A stretch of 64,000 bases of DNA from Dyadobacter sp. 3J3. GTDB lineage: Bacteria > Bacteroidota > Bacteroidia > Cytophagales > Spirosomataceae. Location: contig NZ_VTOL01000004.1 in the NCBI RefSeq assembly GCF_009801115.1, forward strand, positions 62,001 to 126,000, given 5' to 3'. Both the position numbers and the translations under genes were made by a program. Every line of letters starts with the position of its first letter. Within the stretch, counting starts at the first letter, position 1. Shown here piece after piece: positions 1 to 6,717 of this stretch. The notes beneath the pieces were generated by a model, which searched no databases, was not told the origin of the DNA, and worked only from the letters and a program-made list of their open reading frames with translations.

Positions 1-1503
1 GCTGTGATCTGGATTTTGCTGGTCGTGTCATTGGTTAAAATTACCCGTATTCTAAAAGTCAAAGGACGCGCAGATTATCCTGTCTGGGCCTTTTTCGCTA
101 TTCACGCGGCGATCATGTTTATTACTGTGAAACTTTTCATAGGTGGTGTCCGCGGTGGTTTTGCTCATAGTATCCGTCCGATCACATTAAGCAATGCGGG
201 AGAATACGTGAAAAAGCCGAAAGAAATGTTTTTGGTTCTCAACACACCTTTCTGCATTTTTAAGACACTAAGCAGAAGTGATTACGAACGCATCAGTTAT
301 TTTCCAGGATTGAGGGAAGCGGGTCAGGTGTATAGTCCCATGCATGCGCCTGATAGTATTCAGCAACCGTTTAAGCCCATGAACGTTGTAATTTTAATAT
401 GGGAAAGTTTCGGGAAGGAAATGGTAGGTACCTATAACCATGATCTTGAAAACGGCACATACAAAGGTTACACGCCTTTTATTGATTCATTAATGCAGCA
501 TAGCCGGGTCAATTGGTATTCTTTTGCCAACGGAGCTAAGTCTATTGAGGCGATTCCTTCGGTACTTACAAGTATTCCCGGAATCAAGGAGCCATTCGTG
601 ACGATGCGTTACACCGACAATAAATTGCCGAGTTTGCCTGCTATTCTGCAAAGCAAGGGTTATTCAACTTCCTTCTTTCACGGTGCGCCAAACGGCTCAA
701 TGGGCTTCCAGGCTTTTGTCAATTTGATTGGTGTCCAAAAATATTATGGTAAAAACGAATATAATAACGACGATGATTACGACGGAATCTGGGGAATCTG
801 GGATGAGGAATTTTTACAATATTGGGCCAAAACGATGAATACCTTTAAAGAGCCTTTTATGAGTACGCTCTTCACGGTTTCTTCACACGATCCATACAAG
901 GTTCCGGAACGTTACAAAGGCAAATTCCCGACGGGGCCATTGCCTGTTTATGAAACAATGGGCTATACCGATAACGCTTTACGTGCATTTTTTGCCAAAG
1001 CCAAAACGATGCCCTGGTTCAAAAACACGCTTTTTGTAATTACAGCGGATCATGCGGCAACTTTTGCGCATTATCCAAAATATCAGACATCGGTTGGAAA
1101 CTTCTCCATTCCAATCCTTTTTTATGCACCCGGCGATAGCACTTTGACGGGGCGCGATACTACGACGTTAGTGCAGCAAATTGATATTATGCCGTCGGTT
1201 TTGGGTTATCTCCATTACGATAAACCTTACTTTGCTTTCGGAAAAAATATCTTTCAGAACCCGCCGCTGAACTTTGCTGTTAACTATGATGGTGTATATC
1301 AATGGTTCAACGGGCCATACATATTGCAATTTGATGGCAAGAAAACCGTAGGTTTGTATAATTATCAGAAAGATAACCTTCTGAAAAATAATTTAAAAGA
1401 TAAATTACCGGCCATTCAAGGCCCGATGGAGTCACAGGTTAAAGCTTTTGTTCAGCAGTATACCAATCGTATGCTGGATGATAAGTTAACCTTGACACCT
1501 TAA
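1..1503 (+). CDS. LtaS-like phosphoglycerol transferase / sulfatase (5' end missing)
   Basis: Partial gene. The reading frame is open to the first base, so the GTG at position 4 is probably internal and the true start lies upstream. The visible 499 residues begin with hydrophobic stretches (membrane segments) followed by an extracytoplasmic alkaline-phosphatase-superfamily domain. Visible motifs are ILIWESFGKE (metal-binding Glu), GAKSIEAIPSVLTSIPG (the region of the catalytic Ser/Thr), SSHDPYKVP and TADHAATFAHYP (metal-binding Asp/His). Family members (LtaS, MdoB/OpgB) transfer phosphoglycerol to lipids or glycans at the outer face of the inner membrane. Bacteroidota lack lipoteichoic acid, so the substrate here is unknown. 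It ends 59 nt before era and could be cotranscribed with it. Confidence 0.85.
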   Translation, partial: AVIWILLVVSLVKITRILKVKGRADYPVWAFFAIHAAIMFITVKLFIGGVRGGFAHSIRPITLSNAGEYVKKPKEMFLVLNTPFCIFKTLSRSDYERISYFPGLREAGQVYSPMHAPDSIQQPFKPMNVVILIWESFGKEMVGTYNHDLENGTYKGYTPFIDSLMQHSRVNWYSFANGAKSIEAIPSVLTSIPGIKEPFVTMRYTDNKLPSLPAILQSKGYSTSFFHGAPNGSMGFQAFVNLIGVQKYYGKNEYNNDDDYDGIWGIWDEEFLQYWAKTMNTFKEPFMSTLFTVSSHDPYKVPERYKGKFPTGPLPVYETMGYTDNALRAFFAKAKTMPWFKNTLFVITADHAATFAHYPKYQTSVGNFSIPILFYAPGDSTLTGRDTTTLVQQIDIMPSVLGYLHYDKPYFAFGKNIFQNPPLNFAVNYDGVYQWFNGPYILQFDGKKTVGLYNYQKDNLLKNNLKDKLPAIQGPMESQVKAFVQQYTNRMLDDKLTLTP

Positions 1504-1562
1504 AATATTTCGTTGTTTTTTTGTGCAATTAGTACTCAGTCAGCGAATTACAATAATAAGTT

Positions 1563-2486
1563 ATGAGCGAAAATACAGAAAATCCAGTCTCACTACGCGA
1601 CTTTCGCGCCGGATTTGTGAGCATAATTGGTAAGCCTAATGTTGGTAAATCGACATTGATGAATGTGCTGGTAGGAGAGAAGATGTCCATCATCACATCC
1701 AAAGCGCAGACGACCCGTCACCGTATCATGGGAATTTTGAACGGAACACATGAAGAAATTCCTTTCCAACTTGTTTATTCGGACACTCCGGGTGTTGTTA
1801 AACCTGCATACAAATTGCACGATTCCATGATGACCTTCGTAAAAGGTTCTCTTGAAGATGCAGATGTGGTATTGTTTGTTACCGAAGTTGGAGAAAAAGC
1901 AGCGGATCATGAAGTGATCCCTTTGCTTCAAAGAACAAATGCGCCGATTATTTTGGTGTTGAATAAAATTGATCTATCGAACGAAGAAGAACTGAAACGC
2001 AAGACAGAAGAATGGGAAAAGGAAATTCAGCCTGCTGCAATTATCCCGATCTCGGCGCTGTTGAATGCAAACGTCCAGACTTTGTTTGATGCAATTATTA
2101 CCCGGTTACCATTTCATCCACCATACTTCGATGAAGATGAACTAACCGATAAACCTGAACGTTTCTTTGCTTCGGAAATCGTTCGCGAAAAAATATTTCT
2201 GAACTACCGCCAGGAAATTCCATACAGCAGCGAGGTGGTTATTTCAGAATTTAAGGAACGCGACGATATGATTGTGATCCGGGCCGAGATTCTTGTGGAA
2301 CGTAAAAGCCAGAAAGGGATTATCATCGGGGAAAAAGGCGCGATGCTGAAAAAAATCGGCAGCGAGGCGCGCAAGGACATGGAAGATTTCTTTGGTAAAA
2401 AAGTTTTTCTTGAACAACATGTAAAAGTAGAACCGGATTGGAGAAGCAAGGAAAACAAGCTTCGTCAGTTTGGATATGAAGAATAA
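1563..2486 (+). CDS. era: GTPase Era
   Basis: Ribosome-assembly GTPase that binds the 3' end of 16S rRNA and helps mature the 30S subunit. At 307 residues it has the usual Era size. The G domain shows the P-loop GKPNVGKS (about residues 23-30), a G2 region with TTRH, G3 DTPG (about 74-77) and G4 NKID (about 134-137). The C-terminal KH RNA-binding domain is recognisable from GIIIGEKGAMLKKIGSEAR near residues 250-270. The next gene is der, a second ribosome-assembly GTPase, in the same orientation with a hairpin in the 114-nt spacer. Confidence 0.97.
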   Translation: MSENTENPVSLRDFRAGFVSIIGKPNVGKSTLMNVLVGEKMSIITSKAQTTRHRIMGILNGTHEEIPFQLVYSDTPGVVKPAYKLHDSMMTFVKGSLEDADVVLFVTEVGEKAADHEVIPLLQRTNAPIILVLNKIDLSNEEELKRKTEEWEKEIQPAAIIPISALLNANVQTLFDAIITRLPFHPPYFDEDELTDKPERFFASEIVREKIFLNYRQEIPYSSEVVISEFKERDDMIVIRAEILVERKSQKGIIIGEKGAMLKKIGSEARKDMEDFFGKKVFLEQHVKVEPDWRSKENKLRQFGYEE

Positions 2487-2560
2487 GGAACGTCATTCTC
2501 AGTCCTGAATTCAGATCCTGACAATCAGGTTTCTATCATTAAGAATTAATAAAATGGGTT

Positions 2561-2584
2561 TCTGTCCAAAAACTTTCGGACAGA
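2561..2584 (+). terminator. Hairpin between era and der
   Basis: TCTGTCC (2561-2567) and GGACAGA (2578-2584) form a perfect 7-bp stem with a 10-nt loop, ending 16 nt before the der ATG. There is no T-tract after it, so it is not a standard intrinsic terminator. It could be a processing site or a structure influencing der translation. Confidence 0.35.
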
Positions 2585-2600
2585 GATTAGAAAAATAAAA

Positions 2601-3911
2601 ATGGCAAATATTATATCAATCGTAGGGCGCCCAAACGTGGGTAAATCTACACTTTTTAACCGTCTGATCGAAAGTCGTAAGGCTATCATGGATAACCAGA
2701 GCGGCGTTACACGCGATCGTCATTATGGCTATGGTGAATGGACGGACCAGTATTTTACCGTGATCGACACGGGAGGATATGTTGTAGGATCAGAGGATAT
2801 TTTTGAAGGAGCAATCCGCGAACAGGTGGAACTTGCGATCGAAGAATCGACGGTAGTTTTGTTCATGGTAGATACCATGACAGGACTTACAGATCTTGAC
2901 AAAGACTTTGCAAACGTATTGCGCCGTTTCAACAAACCGGTTTATCTGGTTGCGAATAAAGCAGAAACAACGGATCGTTATCAGTCGGCAAACGAATTTT
3001 ATGAACTAGGTTTAGGCGATGAGATCTTTGCAATTTCAGCACAAACGGGTTTTGGAACAGGTGATTTACTGGATGCGGTGATAACGCATTTTGAAACACC
3101 TGGTATCGAAGATCCGGAAGCAGGTATTCCACGTATCGCGATCATGGGCCGTCCAAATGTTGGGAAATCTTCTTTCCTGAATGTTTTGACAGGAACAGAC
3201 CGTAGTATTGTAACAGATATAGCCGGAACGACTCGTGACGCAATTCATACGCATTACAATGCGTTTGGAATGGAATTCATTTTGACGGATACGGCTGGTT
3301 TACGTCGTAAATCCCGTGTGAATGAAGATATCGAATATTATTCAACGCTTCGTTCGATCAAAGCGATGGAGGAATCTGATGTTTGTATTATTCTTCTGGA
3401 TGCAACATTAGGATTGGAAGGACAAGATGTTACGATTATCGGTCAGGCTGATAAAGCTAAAAAAGGTATCGTAATCATGGTCAACAAATGGGATTTGGTT
3501 GAAAAAGATTCTAAAACGGCTGATGCTTTCAAAAAGGCGCTGTTGGAAAAACTTGCACCAATGAATTACATGCCTGTTATTTTCGCATCTGTTGTTGAAA
3601 AACAACGGATTCACCAGGTAATGGAAATGGCGATGCAGGTTTATAAAAACAAAACGAAGAAAATCACGACTTCGAAATTGAACGATGTGATGCAGGCTGA
3701 AATTGAAAAATATCCGCCGCCGGCACACCGTGGAAAATATATCAATATTAAATATATGATCCAGCTGCCAACACCTTCACCGACGTTTGTATTTTTCAGC
3801 AGCAACCCGAAACATGTACAGGCACCATATTTGCGTTACCTGGAAAACAGGATGCGTGAAAACTTTGACTTCGCAGGTGTACCCATTACGATTTTCTTCA
3901 GAGAAAAATAG
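2601..3911 (+). CDS. der: GTPase Der (EngA)
   Basis: Tandem-GTPase protein needed for late 50S subunit assembly. The 436 residues match the family length. The first G domain has GRPNVGKS at about residues 9-16, DTGG near 57 and NKAE near 119. The second has GRPNVGKS near residue 185, DTAG near 230 and NKWD near 296. A C-terminal KH-like domain follows (the PPPAHRGKYINIKYMIQ region). It sits behind era, so two ribosome-biogenesis GTPases are adjacent. Confidence 0.97.
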   Translation: MANIISIVGRPNVGKSTLFNRLIESRKAIMDNQSGVTRDRHYGYGEWTDQYFTVIDTGGYVVGSEDIFEGAIREQVELAIEESTVVLFMVDTMTGLTDLDKDFANVLRRFNKPVYLVANKAETTDRYQSANEFYELGLGDEIFAISAQTGFGTGDLLDAVITHFETPGIEDPEAGIPRIAIMGRPNVGKSSFLNVLTGTDRSIVTDIAGTTRDAIHTHYNAFGMEFILTDTAGLRRKSRVNEDIEYYSTLRSIKAMEESDVCIILLDATLGLEGQDVTIIGQADKAKKGIVIMVNKWDLVEKDSKTADAFKKALLEKLAPMNYMPVIFASVVEKQRIHQVMEMAMQVYKNKTKKITTSKLNDVMQAEIEKYPPPAHRGKYINIKYMIQLPTPSPTFVFFSSNPKHVQAPYLRYLENRMRENFDFAGVPITIFFREK

Positions 3912-3944
3912 ATAGGGTTAAAACCTCAGGTTTTATTAAAAAGT

Positions 3945-3980
3945 GAAAAATGCCTGCAAATCTTTTGTCGGCATTTTTCA
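3945..3980 (+). terminator. Terminator after der
   Basis: TGAAAAATGCC (3945-3955) pairs with GGCATTTTTCA (3970-3980), an 11-bp stem with a 14-nt loop whose descending arm carries five T. A smaller palindrome AAAACCT-C-AGGTTTT lies just before it (3921-3935). Both follow the der stop codon within 70 nt. Confidence 0.7.
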
Positions 3981-4264
3981 TTTCATCACGAAAAGGATAC
4001 AGTTTGGATACCAAATAATCACTTTCATCTTTTTTTATTTTCAGCATGCAACCTTTGTTCGTAATTTTCCATCCTTAAAAAAGACGGATTAAACAGTCCG
4101 ACTGCCGTTTTTAACAATTAAAAAAAATATTTTCAAAAAAATTGTTAAAAACAAGGTACTATGTATTGCAATGTACCTGATAAAACATATATATTTGTAC
4201 TGTCAATTAGTTACAAGGATTTAAGCACAACGATTTTCTCTAAAAGACTGAAAATAACATAGCC
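3981..4264 (+). promoter_or_regulatory. Structured promoter region of the small secreted protein
   Basis: A -7 element TATATTTG at 4190-4197 fits the Bacteroidota TAnnTTTG consensus, with a TTG -33 candidate at 4166-4168 (21-nt spacer). The TTG lies inside the palindrome ATTGCAAT (4165-4172), itself framed by AGGTAC (4154-4159) and GTACCT (4173-4178), which looks like a repressor or activator site over the -33 box. Upstream, GTTTTTAACAATT (4107-4119) and AATTGTTAAAAAC (4140-4152) are a perfect 13-bp inverted repeat. No coding potential is apparent in this stretch. Confidence 0.6.
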
Positions 4265-4669
4265 ATGAAAACCATAAAATTACTTATCGTCCTTTTTCTT
4301 TTCAGCCTTCAGGTTAATGCTACCGGCTATTCCCACAACATGTTTGTAGCCCACAAAAAACTACAGGCTGGAAAAGAATATCGTGAAGTAAAAGAACGTG
4401 TTGCGAAACAAGTATCTGCAAAAACAGTTGTGAATAAAACGGTGGTTATCCAGTCAGGACAATCAGCGATTTCATACACAAAAAATCTTGCTGCGAAAGT
4501 TAGTAACATGGTTACACTGAATGAAAGAATATTGGAAGAAGGACCGGTTGCATTTTTTGAAACCGAAGAAGATAAGGAAATGAATAATTCAATTGCAACT
4601 AAATTGGCAGGTTTGATCAAACAGGTTATCTACGCTTTCGTTGGATCTCCTTCTTTGTCAAAATCGTAA
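4265..4669 (+). CDS. Small secreted protein of unknown function
   Basis: A 134-residue protein starting with a clear Sec signal peptide (MKTIKLLIVLFLFSLQVNA, cleavage likely after NA near residue 19-20). The mature part, about 115 residues, is rich in Lys, Val, Ala and Glu and ends with a short hydrophobic helix (GLIKQVIYAFVGSP). I recognise no domain. It is monocistronic, with its own promoter region upstream and a strong terminator downstream. The elaborate upstream sequence suggests regulated expression. The ATG follows a 5' leader of about 60 nt. It is likely periplasmic or surface-associated. Confidence 0.7.
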   Translation: MKTIKLLIVLFLFSLQVNATGYSHNMFVAHKKLQAGKEYREVKERVAKQVSAKTVVNKTVVIQSGQSAISYTKNLAAKVSNMVTLNERILEEGPVAFFETEEDKEMNNSIATKLAGLIKQVIYAFVGSPSLSKS

Positions 4670-4707
4670 GTATAAAAGAAATTTCGCAGGTATTGTGAAT
4701 TAAGGCT

Positions 4708-4743
4708 AGCAGGTATGATTTTCAAATCATACCTGCTTTTTTT
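4708..4743. terminator. Bidirectional terminator
   Basis: AGCAGGTATGATTT (4708-4721) and AAATCATACCTGCT (4724-4737) form a perfect 14-bp inverted repeat followed by a T-run. It sits between the convergent genes ending at 4669 and 4751 and can serve both. Confidence 0.85.
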
Positions 4744-4750
4744 ATGTTAA

Positions 4751-5587
4751 TTAACCTACTGTATTGGTCAGTGTTCCAATGGGTTCGATAGTAATATGGA
4801 CAACATCACCAACCTGCAATGTAAAGTCAGATGGAGGAATAATTCCGGTACCCGTCATCAAATAACAACCTGTTGAAAAGGATAATTCACGGTATAAAAA
4901 TCGAAGCAATTCATCCGCTTTACGTTTCATTTGGGAAAGTGTAATTTCTCCGTTAAAAACTTCCTCTCCGCCACGAACAATGGAAAGATCGATAACAGTT
5001 TCCGGTGAAAGTGGTTGCTCAGGAACATAAAGGCAAGGACCAAGTGCCGTACTTCCGGTATAGGATTTGGCCTGCGGTAAATAAAGTGGATTTTCGCCCT
5101 CAATACTTCTTGAACTCATATCGTTCCCGATAGTATAGCCTACAAGTGTTCCTGATTCTGAGGCAAATAACGTTAATTCAGGTTCCGGAACGTCCCAGGT
5201 TGAATCCCGGCGAATGCGCACTGTTCCTTTATGCCCAATGACACGCGGCGCCGTTGATTTGAAAAATAATTCAGGGCGTTCTGCATCGTAAACGCGGTCG
5301 TAGAAACTTCCGCCACCGGCTTTTTCCGATTCTTCCATCCGAGCTTCCCGGCTACGGAAATAGGTAACTCCCGAAGCCCAAACTTCCTGAGAGCCAATGG
5401 GTGCCAAAACTTCTGGCATCGGGGAATCAGCTGTAAAGGTCACCGGAATTAAACTTTCTGATTGTAGCTGGAGCCAGTCATACAAATCGTCGCGGTTCAC
5501 TACTATATCCCAGTCAGTTTCCGGAATGCGGTAGAACAGATCCTCTTTTTCTAGCAATATCCCGTGTTCGGTTTTATATAATTTCAT
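4751..5587 (-). CDS. Fumarylacetoacetate hydrolase family protein
   Basis: A 278-residue enzyme of the FAH superfamily, which hydrolyses, hydrates or decarboxylates keto acids using a divalent metal. Family signatures seen include [20 protein letters not shown] near residue 87, [13 protein letters not shown] (metal-binding Glu pair) near 130, and [18 protein letters not shown] with [11 protein letters not shown] near 150-185, the conserved lid and metal region. The closest functional type I can suggest is the sugar-acid group (2-keto-3-deoxy-aldonate dehydratase), which is often this length. The substrate is not deducible. The gene stands alone on the minus strand, 128 nt downstream of the RES gene. 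Confidence 0.85.
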   Translation of the reverse strand: MKLYKTEHGILLEKEDLFYRIPETDWDIVVNRDDLYDWLQLQSESLIPVTFTADSPMPEVLAPIGSQEVWASGVTYFRSREARMEESEKAGGGSFYDRVYDAERPELFFKSTAPRVIGHKGTVRIRRDSTWDVPEPELTLFASESGTLVGYTIGNDMSSRSIEGENPLYLPQAKSYTGSTALGPCLYVPEQPLSPETVIDLSIVRGGEEVFNGEITLSQMKRKADELLRFLYRELSFSTGCYLMTGTGIIPPSDFTLQVGDVVHITIEPIGTLTNTVG

Positions 5588-5660
5588 GGTTTCGAGATTT
5601 GTTTTGCTTCAATAAGCCACAAAAGTGATGCCTATACTTTAAGATAAGTACGAATTTTAA

Positions 5661-5672
5661 AGCCTTCGGGCT
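5661..5672 (-). terminator. Weak hairpin downstream of the RES gene
   Basis: AGCC-TTCG-GGCT on the plus strand reads AGCC-CGAA-GGCT then TTAAAATT on the minus strand. It is short, but placed about 45 nt after the RES stop, so it may end the toxin-antitoxin transcript. Confidence 0.35.
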
Positions 5673-5714
5673 ATTTTAATTCTGAAATATTTAGAGGAGC
5701 CAGAATATTATTTT

Positions 5715-6182
5715 TTATTCCGACTGGCGCCATAAGCGTCTGTCAATTGGGATTTTTTCCTGGGTAATTAATCGAACCTCGGCAAACAAAGAGTGTTTGG
5801 GATGAAGTAAAATATTATGAGAAAAAGGAACAATGACGGAGGGTAATGCAATGGCAAGAAAGTCAGGGTTTTGAAGCCAGTCTTTCAGCCAATATTGAGT
5901 TCTCTCGTAATTTTTATCTTGCCAAAATGGCGGCATTTCGTCCCGTTGGTAGTATTTGATATTATCAGGAATTTCGATGGAAGAAAGCCAATAAACCGGT
6001 AAATCCTCGTAGCGGACGCCGGGAGCATGCGCAAGAGTTTCGACCAGACCAAGTTCAGGCGTGGAAGTAGTGTAGAGAATGCCTGTTCCTTTTGGGTTCC
6101 AGCGTGCTCCGAATAACCGGCTTCCTTCGGCAGATAAAGATTGGTCAACAAACTTTTCTCTTACAATTCGGTAAACAATCAT
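5715..6182 (-). CDS. RES-domain toxin
   Basis: A 155-residue RES-family protein. Known members are ADP-ribosyltransferase-fold toxins that degrade NAD+ and arrest growth unless held by a cognate Xre/MbcA-type antitoxin. The three residues that name the family are visible: Arg27 in FGARWNPKG, Glu48 in ELGLVETLAH and Ser115 in ALPSVIVP. The length matches complete toxins, so it appears intact. Its ATG lies 2 nt after the antitoxin stop codon, implying cotranscription and translational coupling, with the antitoxin made first. Confidence 0.92.
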   Translation of the reverse strand: MIVYRIVREKFVDQSLSAEGSRLFGARWNPKGTGILYTTSTPELGLVETLAHAPGVRYEDLPVYWLSSIEIPDNIKYYQRDEMPPFWQDKNYERTQYWLKDWLQNPDFLAIALPSVIVPFSHNILLHPKHSLFAEVRLITQEKIPIDRRLWRQSE

Positions 6183-6184
6183 AA

Positions 6185-6613
6185 TCAGGCAGGAAGGCCA
6201 TAATCCAGCCGCCCAAGTACATCATCTACCAGCGTAAAACCCGTAACCGTATCCATCATTTGCAGCGGAGTTTGATCATTGAGCTCACTAACAGGTGTCC
6301 TCAGCCAATTTCTGACAACGGTTTCGTTTCCTTCAAAAGTATCCAAAGCATGGATCAGGATATTTTTTAAAAGCAAAAGTCTTTCAGAAGCATCCGTACC
6401 TAAACGTTTGTCAGTCGCAATCCGATGAAGATTTCGGGGTGTCATACCCAGCAAGTAAGCCATCTCATTATCGGTAAGTTTTACCATGTTGGACACTGTA
6501 TCGACCATTGAACGCAACACGCCTTCACGAGAGGTCCTTATTACTGAAAAATCAGAAACATGACTTGCGCCGTAATGAACGGCTCTATCAGCTAACACAT
6601 TATATTTTTCCAT
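6185..6613 (-). CDS. Xre/MbcA/ParS-type antitoxin
   Basis: Antitoxin partner of the RES toxin. An N-terminal Xre-like helical region (MVDTVSNMVKLTDNEMAYLLGMTPRNLHRI) is followed by the DUF2384 toxin-binding domain, which ends WLRTPVSELNDQTPLQMMDTVTGFTLVDDVLGRLDYG. I place the start at the ATG at 6613 (MEKYNVLADR, 142 residues). A longer frame to 6643 is open, but its first ten codons lie in an AT-rich palindrome that looks like the operator. GGAGGT directly precedes the chosen ATG. Antitoxins of this family bind DNA and repress their own operon. Confidence 0.9.
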   Translation of the reverse strand: MEKYNVLADRAVHYGASHVSDFSVIRTSREGVLRSMVDTVSNMVKLTDNEMAYLLGMTPRNLHRIATDKRLGTDASERLLLLKNILIHALDTFEGNETVVRNWLRTPVSELNDQTPLQMMDTVTGFTLVDDVLGRLDYGLPA

Positions 6614-6629
6614 ACCTCCAAAATAAAAA

Positions 6630-6672
6630 TGGAATTGTGTCATAAATCTATATGACTTATTTCACAATTCCA
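6630..6672 (-). promoter_or_regulatory. Inverted repeat, likely operator of the RES-Xre operon
   Basis: Left arm 6630-6645 (TGGAATTGTGTCATAA) and right arm 6657-6672 (TTATTTCACAATTCCA) match at 14 of 16 positions with an 11-nt spacer. The repeat ends 17 nt upstream of the preferred antitoxin ATG. A -7-like TATTTTG lies between repeat and ATG on the minus strand, so a bound antitoxin would cover the -33 region. Confidence 0.6.
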
Positions 6673-6717
6673 ATCTTTAATCAAACTTCAACTAAAATAA
6701 ATTACAACAGACTGATT

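Noticed and set aside
6614..6643. Longer antitoxin start at 6643
   Set aside because: Its ten extra codons lie largely in the inverted repeat and its AT-rich flank, the encoded residues do not look like the family N-terminus, and an ATG at 6613 has GGAGGT directly before it.
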